Of a DNA stretch of 64,000 nucleotides, positions 48,159 through 59,903 are shown in pieces. This DNA is from Combretum micranthum (lineage: Eukaryota; Streptophyta; Magnoliopsida; Myrtales; Combretaceae), in contig JAMXBD010001583.1 of assembly GCA_024138025.1 (NCBI GenBank), positions 186,001 through 250,000 of the forward strand, written 5' to 3'. Position numbers and translations under genes: made by a program. Within the stretch, counting starts at the first letter, position 1; each line of letters opens with the position of its first letter. The notes under the pieces are model-generated. The model was not told the origin of the DNA, searched no databases, and saw only the letters and a list, made by a program, of their open reading frames with translations.

Positions 48159-48411
48159 AAGATGTAATGCTCAATTAATTGTTCCCAAGTTACATGTAAT
48201 AAATAACTTATTAAATACAACTTAACTCCCTCAGTTAAGCATTTCGAGTAAAAGTTCATTTGTAAAGATATGTTGCCCAACTAAAAGACTTAAATTATAT
48301 TTAATAAATAACCTATTTTTAAGCACACAAAAACACACAAGCCTACTGTTTTTTAAAAAGCCACATAAACTTTTCTCTAAGATGTGGTTAAGTATGTAAC
48401 CTTAGAGACTA

Positions 48412-48423
48412 GCTCTGATACCA
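48412..48423 (-). other. PBS of the small LTR element (initiator tRNA-Met type)
   Basis: Plus-strand GCTCTGATACCA is the reverse complement of TGGTATCAGAGC, the standard plant tRNA-iMet primer-binding site, two bases from the LTR boundary. Confidence 0.9.
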
Positions 48424-48425
48424 AT

Positions 48426-49524
48426 TGTAGAAAATTAAATGACGACTAGGCTTGCTACACATACGCATTGGGAAGCAAAAGCTATAAGGCGGGTTTCTAA
48501 ACCGATTTTAAACTCACTTAACTAACCATTATCTCTTTTATCAATTATGCTCAATTTATGCAATTATAAAGATAATAATATAGAGATAAGGAATGAGAAG
48601 ATTACACCACGATATAACATGGAGTTTGGCCTACCCCTAGTCTCCATGGTCCACAATTACCTCACTCAATGAAGACTTCACACATTTCATTTAATAAACA
48701 ATACCTTACAAAAAGGACTTCACAAGAGTACCTCACACATAAAGACCTCACAAATGCCAACCACAAATAGGACTTTGATCAAATGAATCGATACATGAGG
48801 ACTTCACTAAAACACTCAAACAAAATATGTGAACAGTGCCTTACAATATTAATTCCTTGATCTTACTATGGCACTATTCACTTAACAAAAACAAATACAA
48901 TTTGAGAGAGTATTTTTACATAAGATCATTCTATTAAGCTCTACTCTCTTACATAAAAACACCCCAAATACTCTATTTATAATCTCTCAAATCAAGCTAG
49001 TCGTTGCCTATCAAAACACTCACCAACGGTTGGATTAGAAAGTTTGTAACGATTAATTTTTGGCCTTATAGCAAGCCAATCCAATTTCCCACAATCTAGC
49101 TAGTCCAAGTCAAGCCCCAATCTTCCTCTCGATCAATTCTGATCATTTTTTAGCTTTTTTTCTAGATTGGACCAGCAAGCCAATCCATTTTGTGCCACCG
49201 AGCTGGTACGCTTTTGACAACTCCAATGTGCTTTCATATTTTGGCCATAACTTTCTCATCCAAACTCCGTTTGAGGTGATTCAAGATGCTATGAAAAGCT
49301 TAGAGAGAGATCTACAACTTTTATGTTTTAAGCTTTAAGAGATGCAAAAATCATTAGGACCTAAAACGTGCTTGAAGACACCAACAACAAGAAGCACAAA
49401 ACAAAAACACAAACATATCACAAACAAGCTTTTGCTTATTTGATGTAACTTAACTAAGTTGTAGAGTATTTTTGCAATACATTTTCTTATTAAAAAAATA
49501 TTGTAACCTTCACATGGTTCAACA
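48426..49524 (-). repeat. 5' LTR of the small LTR element
   Basis: TGTAGAAAATT to GTTCAACA on the plus strand, 1099 bp; adjacent to the PBS at 48412-48423. Followed by the TGACT target copy. Confidence 0.88.
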
Positions 49525-50906
49525 TGACTACAGTTTGGTTTACCTATAGATGGAAAAGTAGTCACAGGCCACACATCACATGGTTGGCCAGGATTATGTG
49601 AGCACCTATTAGGAGTCAGGCTTGATGATGAAAAGTATAAAAGGATGGAGATTGAAGATGTCTTGGTTGATGACCATATTATTGACACGTCCACCACATG
49701 GTGTTGATGAGATATTGATCCAAAGACACACCAAAGTATATATTCTATTATTGATAAGTAATTAAAATATATTATTTGTATTTAAGTAATTTTTTTTAAA
49801 GATAGGTAGAACGTGTTTCACCTAATATTTTATTATTGATAGGTGGTCTACTATTTGCTAATACATCTGAATCATTAGTTCATCTAATGTTCCTATTGTT
49901 GCTAGCGGATTTTCAGATGATATGTAGCTATAGCTAGGGATCTGCTTGTATAGCATGGTTGTATAGATATTTGTGTTAGTAGCACATCTAAAGACTTTAA
50001 AGATAGGGGGTATAGCTATTCTTCTATAAATATGGGCATGGGATAGATTCCCACATCTAGCACCCCATAAGACTCAAATGCGCATTGCATCTTAGGGTCC
50101 ATTAGCATGTTGTTGGGATTATGTATTTGATATCAAACAAATTCCCATGCATGTTTTGCACATATATAGAAAGATGCCTGATAGACAGAACCTCACACAT
50201 GTATGATGAACCTGTCAATTTACTTTAATATAATCTTTATATATATATATTATAATATTAGTACACTAAGATGCTTTTATCTTATACAAATTTGTTGGAC
50301 ACCATACACTCCGAGATGATGCAATCATTACCAGATATATGTGGGAGGTGAGTGGTTTATGGATTGCTCGTGTACCTATGATATGCTTTCATATCGTAGA
50401 GTAACATTCCAGATAGGGTCACATCACAATTCAATAGGGTCCAGCCGATCCTACAATGGTTTGATACATATCCAGATAGCATACATAAGATAAATCTGAA
50501 AGAAAAGCTAGATGAGGACTGAACGAAGAAGCATATAGGGTACATTACACTGTGGGAGGACAGATGGTAAAGACTTGTTCAAATTGAGCACGACGATACC
50601 TTACCAAACATGGCCTACGCCAATAGTTATGACTAGTATTACAGAGTTACGTAGAGATATATCGATCGTTTAGGAGCACTTTTGGTGGGATTGGTAAGTA
50701 TTTTATATCGAATCATAAAATATATATTGAAATATACATTGTTTTAATGATAATTTATATAGATTTATGTAATTATGCAGTCAAACACATTTTCACGAAT
50801 ACAAGAGACTATAAATGTACAACAAATGCATGCTCTAGCTACTCTAAGACAATAGAGATTAGATGGATATGGAGGTATCACTTGATTTGTCTACATCAGC
50901 AGCAGT
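49525..50906 (+). pseudogene. PMD (MAIN-like) protein, second part
   Basis: Continues the domain cut at 46678: IDGKVVTGHTSHGWPGLCEHL (split over 49540-49610), DDEKYKRMEIEDVLVDDH, then after an apparent intron a block with GGIAILL and IWAWDRFPHLAPHK (about 50005-50075), and a degenerate end GALL near 50670. A clear intron follows: GTAAGTATTT from 50694 and TTATGCAG ending at 50780. The next exon (50781-50906) is broken by solo LTR S3. Several stops; non-functional. In MULEs and plant genes PMD proteins have uncertain function, some being needed for meristem maintenance and silencing. Confidence 0.7.
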
Positions 50907-53900
50907 TGTAATTCATAAAAAAATTCATAATTGTATAATGAATCAAATGGCAATTGCCTAATAGGTAGTGAATCTATGACCTAACGAAAACCCTAGGATG
51001 GAATTATGAGTAGTCATGAACCCACCTATAACTTAAAAACCTGAATAGAAATTCCCTATATATTAAAAGATATCAATGACAAGATTTCGTATTTGGTATA
51101 AAAAACTCAATATGTGAATATAACCAACCCTGGATTTCAAGAGCAATAGAAAGCGATTAATCAATAGAGCCTATTGAATATAAAATGATAACTAAAAGAT
51201 AAACCACTATGGTTATTAATACGTGATGGGATTGAAAACAGATTTGTAACTAACAATCTAGACTTTAAATGAAGATTTGGATTGCACCATTATTTTAGTT
51301 AGAAAATTCTGAGCTTAAAGGAACTAAAACCCTAATTTGACCTGTCGGGCCCATAAACCGTAATCGTAAAAGATAAAACTCTAAAAATACTTATTCATGT
51401 AAATTTTAAACTCAAAATTTGAACTCAACGATAATCTAGGAATATTGTACAGACTTTAGATGAACTTTTAGAGATAAACTCCTATATAATTCATATAATT
51501 GTACACATATAGCCTAGTAAACTACAAGAAAACTTAGATATCTTTTTATACATGTAATTCTTCTAATTATGCATAAGATGCATGATGGAAATTGAAGCTC
51601 ATTGACCAGCCATGTATCATTAGAAATTCATTATTGCCATTTGCATCTTCAATTTGAGCAAGTTGCTCTCAAATTGTCAAAATGGAAATGACATCTCAAC
51701 TAATCATAAAAATCCAATTAGCACTTTCATTAAATGAAGTAGTAGGCACTTAAATTGATTATAGAAACTGGCATTTCATCCCCTAATCTCCGTAACTTAC
51801 AGCTGAAGATTACACACAACCTATTACAAATTACTTCTCTTGTCTTCATCGTAGTTTCATTAGAGGAATTAAGGCTTAGACTAGACAAACCACTTGCCCA
51901 AAATTTGCCGTGTAATGCATCCCCATCAACATCACTAGATCAACCAAATATCCCTTAAATAACTCATGACACTTACAATAAATAGACATGATGAACAAGC
52001 AAACAAAAACCTTAGAAACTACAAATAAAAACCATGAAAGCTCCTTTCCATCCAAGACAACATACATAAAACAAAAGTACACCTTTGCTTCCCTATTCCA
52101 TCCATAACTCCACTTCACAAAACAAACAGAAACACGAAGAAATTTAGACATATTCAACCCCTCTTCCAACCGTGAGCTTCCTAGCATCAAGACCCACACA
52201 ACAAAAGAAAAATCTAACCTTTAGGAAGTCAAGAGCAAAGGTAAGTGATGTCTCATTCAAGTAAAATATTTCTAGAATTAGAAAACTCATCTTCTTGTTT
52301 CGCACCTTAGGCTATGGTTACAAATTTTGTTTGGGGGAGGGTGTGTATGGTTGTGTAGTTTGTCAATTTGTCCTCTATCCAAACAAGATAATATCTACTC
52401 TATTCTCTAGCTTATATTCCATTTACGCTTAGAAATCTAGGAAAAACAAGGAATTAGATTATCTATAAAATCCATCATGTTTGGTTACCCTATGAATTTG
52501 AAACATGATTACTATGTTCATGTATCATTGTTTGATACTTAATCTATTATAGATAAACCGCTCTTTTAAGAACAAGAACTCATGTAAAACAACTTGTACA
52601 TTAGGAGTAATACATCATAGATTTCGACTCATGCAAGAAGTAAGGCTTGTCATGCATGTTCCATGATGAAATTTAACTTGAACTTAGTGGAATATATACT
52701 AACATAATTCATGAAGAAAAATCTAACTAATATAATCTCTAGAACCCCTATAATCAATCTCAACCCCATAGCTGAAAGTTACACACACTATAACAATGCA
52801 ATCTAGATACAATACAATATAGATATATGCATGAAAATGAGTATGAAACACTAGATGAATGAAAGGTAACCCAAAGCCCTAAACATTACATGTCATGATT
52901 GAATAGGTGCATTAAAGGAAAATTTGAGTATACACATGTAATGTTACTTAGCTCTATAAATATGTAAGAAATAAAAATAGAAGTGAAAATGAGAGATAGA
53001 CTAGCTAAAAATAACCCTAAAGATGAAAACCCTAGAGGTTTGGCCATATATATGTTCCTAAGAATAAATAATATTTAAGATGTACAATGGAACCTATATA
53101 AGATCATAAACATATTAAAAAATGATTAAGAGATTAGAACTTAGAATAGAACCGTATAAATGATAGGAATTTCAACTTATAAATGGAGATAGGGTTGACA
53201 AACGAAGTAAATAATAAATAAAATTCACTATCAAAATAGGCACCAAAGAATGTAAAAATCTAGATAGACTTATATTGGATAAATTAGAAATAATGTGATT
53301 CCCTCAATTATAGACATAAACATGAATTAGGATCAAGAGAAATACAATGAAAATAAATAGTAAATAATAAAGATCGACTATCCTAGGACTGTCACACTAA
53401 AAGACTCATATAAATAATAAAAGCTTGATAATAAAATTATTAAGTAAAAACAAGACTTAGAAATACCTTATAATAACTGTCGCCACTCATAGGTAAGTAA
53501 AATTTATAACTTGCATAAAAAAGAACGTACTTGAAACAAGCTTTCCAACGTGTTTATGTATGAAAATCCGAATTAAATGAGTATTATGGGCTCAATTGAA
53601 GATTATGTGAAAAACTGGTAACCAAAATTTAAGTCACTTTTCGTAAGGAAAGTCCATTTATGCAAATTACAAAGTAATACTAGAAAGCAGGAGACTTAAT
53701 AAACTTTGAAATGATTATTCATAAGCAAATTCAAAGTAGAAATGAGAAAATCATAGGAGAAGTAAAGATTGATTTTAAGGCACCTAGGCACTCATTAGGA
53801 ATTGTTTATATAATTACATATATGATTGATAAATATTTTATTCATCCATTAGGTAATTCAGATCAGTTTGTGGATTTTCCAGACGATTATTACGATTAGC

Positions 53901-55125
53901 TAATATGAACATCTGAGTAACTCAGACTTATTACATTAGTTGTGCTTGTAGCTCAGTTGCATTTATAACAATAAGTTAATAATGGAAATGTTGTGAATGT
54001 GGGTTTAGGTATTGTGCATGCTATGTGATGTATGTTTATATTGCTAAATCATATTAAAGAAAGTGATAATAGACTATCTTGATAACTGAGTGTGTGGCAT
54101 GATGAATGTCGGTGTGATGTATGATCACCTTAAACCAAGTTAAAAACTATTGGAACCATAAATGAAACGATCATGCATTACACAATTTACATAAATTGCA
54201 TAAAATAAGTGTGACAGCCTACTACGTGTTAGTATTTCTGTTCTTTAGTAATGCTTGGTTTTTCTAGATGAAATTTTCCTATCTCTACACAAGATTACCT
54301 CTCTTCCTTCGGTTCCATGGGAACTAACTAGTAAATGAAGGACACTAGTTGTGATATCGATTGAAAGGACTAACACTTAATGGAGTTTCTAAGGTTTGAA
54401 ACAAGAAATGAGTATTAAGACATATATAAGATAAAGTGATAAGTAAATTTAGTATTGTTGCCTTTCTTGTATGCTTAGTTTCTTCTAGGTAAATGGGTCA
54501 TTGAGATTAGATTCCTTCAACCCTAATGAGAAGACGTAAATCTCCATCTTGTTTGGATTTCGGGTTATCCAAACTTGTATTTGAGCATATGATTGAGCGA
54601 TACATTGCATATGATTGACAATAAACTATTTGATAACTTGTTTGATGTGTGATATGTTCTAATTATTCATAAGCCTATGGTTTATGCTCACACTATAGTT
54701 TTTACAGGATGATTATTCGTCTATGGCAGGTATCTTCAGCATTTAGCACCGGTAAGGTTTCAAAGCTAGAAGGATTATGGGTTAGATGCGATATTTCTAT
54801 CTAGTGGTGGATTAGATGATGTTTAGAACATCGGTTTATGTTTTGCGAATCTTATGTATTAGTTATGGTCTGTAATATCATATTACTCAGACAATTATTT
54901 AGAAAGTTTTATTTATGATACTGTATCTTATATATCCATTATTTTTATCGAGCAACCAAAAGATCCTAGTTTATTGAATTATGTCATCTTCCAAGGTATA
55001 ACTAGTATTAGCACACATGTATGATCTTTGTTGATGCTGTCCAGTCTCCCTAAATATAAGTTTTCATATATCAGATAGTATCATAATATGTATGCTACTA
55101 CCATGATACCCTTAAAGGCGTGACA
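50907..55125 (+). mobile_element. Solo LTR S3, 4.22 kb, inserted in MULE1
   Basis: TGTAATTC at the start and AAAGGCGTGACA at the end. Flanks GCAGT (50902-50906) and GCAAC (55126-55130) agree at 3 of 5 bases, so the duplication is weak alone. However, PMD-like coding resumes right after it, and the right arm matches S1 (GTAAATGAAGGACAC near 54333, CCTTCAACCCTAATGAGA near 54513). No internal coding. Short open frames inside are not supported. Confidence 0.65.
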
Positions 55126-55130
55126 GCAAC

Positions 55131-55330
55131 ATCATGAGGAGCTTCCAACTTAAGGAAAAGGACGAGGACGGGCGAGCGGATGGGGATAAGGATGAAGATG
55201 AGCTAGAGATCAGGTTCAAGATGATCATGCACCATTAGATAGATCTCCAATCCTGATTCAGATATTTTTGCACATCATTCGATACTCCTATAGATCCTAC
55301 ATCTCTGTAGACCGCTAACAGTTTAATACC
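55131..55330 (+). pseudogene. PMD protein C-terminal tail remnant
   Basis: Purine-rich stretch encoding Arg/Gly/Asp/Glu-rich text (for example RKRTRTGERMG), then DQVQDDHAPLDRSPILI-like residues in another frame. Such a charged low-complexity tail is usual for MAIN-like proteins in MULEs. Broken by stops and frame changes. Confidence 0.45.
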
Positions 55331-56057
55331 AGATCCATAGGTAAATCATCCTATAATCATCCTACAATTGATTTATCAGTTAATAGTACACGTAAGTCAA
55401 AAATTTCTATAATGCTCCATATTTAACTTGTTGATATACTCACTAAATATACTTATCCGGCTAATTAATTGATACTCCATTGCTTCATTAAGATCATTTA
55501 GTACTATCAACATTGGAAAGAGTATCACACAAATATTTATTAACAAAAAATTACATTTTGTTTATAATATAGTAACGGTTTAAATAATCTATGAATTATT
55601 AATCTAACTAATAATATTTTGCAGGAGGAAAGGCCAAAAAGATCGTAAGAAATAGAAGCAAGGATGTGATATACGTAAGAAAGAAAAAAAAAGTAGATTA
55701 GTAATAGATAGTTAAAGTGCAATTGATGAAAAGATAGTTGAATTGTATATGATAAAAAACTAGAACACTGGTGGTTGAATATATTTCTTTTTATATGTGA
55801 TTTCATTTTCTATATTTAAGTATTGTTGTAATTTTATTATGAAACAAATGATTGATATAGTAATTTGATAGAGTTTACAATTTCAATGGGTTGGAAAATG
55901 TAATTGAAAGTTGATGATGATTGAGTATTGGAGATCTATGAAGGACTTGACTGGATTGGAGTAAATGATGATGTATTTATGAATTGTTACAGGTATATTA
56001 TAGGTATGTTGTCTTTTTTAGGCTAAATCGTGAATCTACATTGAGCTAAGATTTGCA
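55331..56057 (+). other. MULE1 3' region
   Basis: AT-rich. A possible acceptor TTTTGCAG at 55617-55624 is followed by a Lys/Arg-rich frame (GGAAAGGCCAAAAAGATCG). No recognisable domain; probably the last exon and 3' UTR of the PMD gene. Confidence 0.35.
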
Positions 56058-56215
56058 AATACATTAATCGCATCTTTACCATGTGATATATATTTATACA
56101 TGAATCGCATGTATAAAAGGTGATTCACATATTTCAACATGAGTTGCATCTTCATGATGCGATTTATGTGCGAATAATTTTAAAAGCATGAATCATATGT
56201 TTAAGACACGATTTT
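56058..56215. repeat. Right subterminal palindromic array of MULE1
   Basis: Words TGAATCGCAT, GGTGATTCACAT, GAGTTGCATC, GATGCGATTTATG and GAATCATATG, the same vocabulary as the left array but shorter and more decayed. It lies next to the inverted end at 56231-56267. Confidence 0.7.
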
Positions 56216-56267
56216 GCGTTGGCATTTAAATAATTAATTTTATATAATTTGTATTTGTGTAATTTTT

Positions 56268-57595
56268 ATTTGGTGTCTTGGTTCTTAACACAAAAACAAG
56301 TAAGATAAAAATGTTCTAATAAATGCTCTCTCGTATGAATCCACTTGTCTTATTTAACAAAATGTTAATAAAAATGGTTCCTGAGCCATTGATTAAGATG
56401 ATTCTTCTTGTAGGTGTGAAAAGTTTTACTTGTAACACACGAACCAAGAGTTAAAACCAACGAGTGGGAAAAAAGGTAAAATTATATCACAATAAATTGG
56501 ATGAACCAATTCTCTATATATTTTATACGGAAGACTAAAAAAAATTGAGGACGAGATCCAAAAATGATAAGCCTAATCTGAGAAGATGTAACGGATTTTG
56601 GATCGGCTTTCTAATAGGAATTATGGGCCAAAACATCTTTTTAAATACAAAAAATTGACCTAAGACCAGCCTAAGGTTAATATGAGGCGCCAAAACTCAA
56701 TTAGGCCAACCAAAGCACCTTTCTCTTGGTCTAAAATGCTGTTGGAAAGAATACATTTTTGATAAAGTACCTTCTACCGTCCTATAGGTAGAGGCATAAC
56801 CATATAATCAATGATTTGATTATTAAAATAAAAATAATAAGTAATATATTAATTATTTTATTGATGCTTAGATATAAATGTGAGTTGTTAAATAACCAAT
56901 AGAACCATAAAATTTTTGTTAAGGTTAATTGTTAAAGAGGGGGCTCAATCAAATTCATAGGTTTTGATCAACAGATTTTATAATTTTTGGTCAACAAATT
57001 TAGCTATGGAAGCATTAAATCGATTGAATATCAATATTGAATCGAGGTTACCGATTTCTTTCTAATTGCTTATTTTATTTCCTTTTTTTTTCCCACTTAA
57101 TAGTTCTTATGGTGACTTTTCTTTTCCCTTTTTATCCTTCTTAGACCCAATTAAGATCCATCTTAGCCAATAAAAGCATGAAAGAGTTTAGTTGTTTTTC
57201 ACTTTCAAACCGACATTATCGTTGAGACTTGTTTAATTTGATTATTAACAATACATCATTATCATTCGTATCTGTATTTGTCCTTTATCAATTGTGGTGA
57301 CTATTGTTAATGGAATCAGTAAATATTATATATATTATATATGATACATGTAAGCAGTTTTTCAATATTCATGCTTAATTAATGTGTGTTTTGATCATGT
57401 TCATATATTTTTAGTTCCATTTGTTCTCGATTTATAAAAAATCATAGCTTTTCTTGTTTATTTAACCTTAAAATCCAAAATTACAAATTAATTAATTTTA
57501 CAGCATGAACCATAAATAGCCTTGCTAGATAGCCTTTTCCTCTTCTAATCCCTCCAGATTCCATTATTGTTCTCAAGAACCATCTAAAAATTAAT
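56268..57595. other. Intergenic DNA
   Basis: AT-rich; I see no coding, no clear repeat pair and no terminal signatures here. Confidence 0.4.
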
Positions 57596-57705
57596 GCTCA
57601 AAGCGCATAAAGCTCACTTTATCCATAATTTTTTTTCATCATTACAATAAGGATTCGAACCTAGACTCACTTGAGATACCACTAGGTTATAATGGCACTG
57701 GTTGC
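57596..57705 (-). mobile_element. SINE-like tRNA-derived remnant
   Basis: On the minus strand an A box TAACCTAGTGG (57689-57679) is followed 17 bp later by a perfect B box GGTTCGAATCC (57661-57651), the internal RNA polymerase III promoter of tRNA-derived SINEs. The text around the A box (CCTAGTGGT) resembles the plant Au-SINE family, from memory. The tail to the left is AT-rich. Not a tRNA gene: no cloverleaf or acceptor stem is visible. Confidence 0.55.
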
Positions 57706-57967
57706 CCACCAAAAAAATTTGGCTAATATATTTCTCATTTATCATGTTTTGTTAATGGCATAGAATTCCATAAATTTATTCCTTTTAGCCTTTAATAAAA
57801 ACATAGTGGATAGATAAAAATACTATTCATTAACTAACTTCATGCTTTTAAGAGATTTTGGTTCAAATTTTTATTTCATTTTTTTATAATATATTGCACT
57901 GTTTTTAAGCTTACGGTAAAGAGACGGGAAATGACACTGTTTTTAAATAATCTATTTGCCAAAATAT
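57706..57967. other. AT-rich intergenic DNA
   Basis: Nothing recognisable. Confidence 0.4.
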
Positions 57968-58245
57968 GATATTAGAAAGATAAATACTTAAGTGCGTAAA
58001 TACCTTTTTTGCAAAATTAAATAATTAATAACAAAAAGCTAAATAAAGTCTTTTTTTCGTATGCTTCAAATGAATAAAATATGTTTCTTAGACATTTTTC
58101 CCTCAAAAGCACGTGATATTAGAAAGATAAAAGTATAATTACATTAATACCTTTTTTACAAAATTAAATAATTAATAACAAAAAGCCAAATAAATTCTTT
58201 TCTCAAATGAATAAAATATTTTTTAGACATTTTTCCCTCCAAAGC
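57968..58245. repeat. Tandem duplication, period 147 bp
   Basis: Copy 1 (57968-58114) and copy 2 (58115-58245) both read GATATTAGAAAGATAAA, TTAATACC/GTAAATACC TTTTTT, AAATTAAATAATTAATAAC, AAAAAGC(T/C)AAATAAA and ACATTTTTCCCTC. Few differences, so more recent than the duplication in S1. Confidence 0.8.
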
Positions 58246-59027
58246 ATTTGAAGTTCCTCTTCCCTGCTCTCATTATCCAAATATATATTAGGTTTAAGGC
58301 TGGAACATTTTATATAAAGATCAAATATTTTAAATATTAAGTTTCAAATATATGTAAATTAAATAAAAAAATTAATCCAGATAAAATATGTATAAGATAC
58401 ACATAAAAATTAAGATAATCTAAAAATATTAATTTAATTTCTCCCACACTTCCTTGTATCTTAATCAAATTTTCACCAATAACACTGTAACTTCTTAAAA
58501 TTTTTCTAATCTCTCAAGTAAAAAGTACAAGTTCCAATTTCTCCTCCTGTTGTAGTTTAAAAAAAAAAAAAAAAATCAAATTCTCATTGCCTACGTAACG
58601 AAACCAGACAAGCAATCGACTACAAATGGCATTACACTTTGATGAGATCAAGGGGGAAGTTGCAATTAGGTAAAGCTTGACTTTATTCACCAATATGCTT
58701 GGAATTATACCCATAAATAGAAGCCACGCAGCATTGAGGCCCAGAATGAGGGATACAATTGCATTATAATGGGACTTTAAAATTGAGCCTTCACTACTTT
58801 TATAGACTCAAATATCTTCTTTTTTTTTTTTTTTGAGAAATTATAATTGCTTGTTATTGTTTATGTATTGGCTATATGCAATTATACTGTAACCGTCTTA
58901 ACAAATAATTAAACTATACAAAACCTTGTATTTATAAAATGTTTATGATACTCACCTCATGGGTATATTATCAGAATCAGTTGATAAACAAGAAGGATTG
59001 TTACAATTCAATTATGTAAGCGTGATA
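58246..59027. other. AT-rich intergenic DNA
   Basis: No gene. Poly-A/T runs at 58558-58575 and 58820-58834. The short minus-strand frame at 58514-58714 has no recognisable similarity. Confidence 0.4.
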
Positions 59028-59035
59028 ATTTTTAC

Positions 59036-59895
59036 TAGGGGTGAGTGGGTAATGCTGTCGTCCAGGGTATCCACTTGCACCCTGCTCAATCAGGTAAGTT
59101 TCGAATGAATAGGTTCCAAAAGTATAAAGTTTTTAAAACTTGCTCCTACAAGGTAAGGTATGGATATGGGCTTTGCATATTTTGTACTCATCCTAAAATC
59201 TATACTCTACTATATCTAGGGTATAGATTCTTAGATACCATATATCCATCTTATAAAAAATTGATAAAATAATGATATTATTTATTTATACTAATTTTTT
59301 TGTTAATATAAATATTCTTTAAGGTAGTGATACTTTTTCAATATCTTGACTATTTAGTTTTTAATAATATTACATTCCTTTAATTACCCTTAACGGCTTA
59401 ACTTGGAAAATATTTTATATATTATCCAAGAATAATTAAACTAAAATACAAGTTTTTTAATGAATTTTTAGTAAATATCTTCGTTCTTTTACGTTTTTTT
59501 CCTTCAATTAAAAAAAGTTACATGTTTCAACTTTTGCACATAAATAAATTCCTCATATAACAGAACTTATGATATTGCAAAATTACTTTTGAAATTATTT
59601 TTCATTGGCTATTTATTGTAAATATATGACATATTTTCATACTACATGAAATTATAGATATCATTATAAACTTGCAACCTAAGAAAAGGAAAGAAAAAAA
59701 ATCAAAGGTTCTATTTAAAAAATTACAATTTCCACAAGGTACCATACATTCTGTAAGTTTTAAAGGGTACAAGATGAGTATGAAATGTTATCGAGTAGGT
59801 TTCGAGTAGATGAATTAATACCTGGTACTTTATAGGGTAGGATAGAGTACAGGTAAGGCTTCTTATGCTCCCCACTCGGTACCTACTTAATCATG
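59036..59895. mobile_element. hAT-like MITE, 860 bp
   Basis: Perfect 8-bp duplication ATTTTTAC at 59028-59035 and 59896-59903. Ends are imperfectly inverted: TAGGGGTGAGTGGGTA left; CATGATTAAGTAGGTA right after reversal. Subterminal GGTACC/GGGTA words occur on both sides. No coding. Confidence 0.65.
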
Positions 59896-59903
59896 ATTTT
59901 TAC

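Larger units (their letters stand above)
46679..49524 (-). mobile_element. Non-autonomous LTR retrotransposon (copia-type features), 2.85 kb
   Basis: Two LTRs, 46679-47719 and 48426-49524, share text throughout (for example GACTAGGCTT, CTCTTTTATCAATTAT, CCTAGTCTCCATGGTCCACA, CACATGGTTCAACA). On the minus strand the PBS TGGTATCAGAGC (48423-48412) follows the 5' LTR, pairing with initiator tRNA-Met as in many copia elements; ATTGGAGATTGTTGAAC precedes the other LTR. The internal region is only ~706 bp, has no coding, and carries a MITE. Flanks are TGGCT and TGACT (4 of 5 identical). It splits the PMD coding sequence. Confidence 0.85.
36561..56267 (+). mobile_element. MULE1: large Mutator-like element with PMD gene, interrupted three times
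   Basis: The 37 bases at 36561-36597 match the reverse complement of 56231-56267 at 31 of 37 positions (AAAAATTAC..., ...AAAATTAATTA), giving inverted ends. Just inside both lie arrays of palindromic GATTCA/TGAATC motifs. Between them, in order and on one strand: an N-terminal MULE region, a MuDR-type DNA-binding domain, a degenerate DDE transposase core with SWIM zinc finger, and a plant-mobile-domain protein. Removing S2 (39069-44418), the minus-strand LTR element (46679-49524) and S3 (50907-55125) leaves about 7.3 kb. I did not find the 9-bp target duplication, so the true outer ends may lie slightly outside. Confidence 0.7.

Noticed and set aside
51755..52199. Short ORFs on both strands in S3
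   Set aside because: Inside a non-coding solo LTR, without similarity to any domain.
57596..57705. A tRNA gene
   Set aside because: A and B boxes are present but no acceptor-stem pairing or anticodon arm could be drawn; SINE origin fits better.
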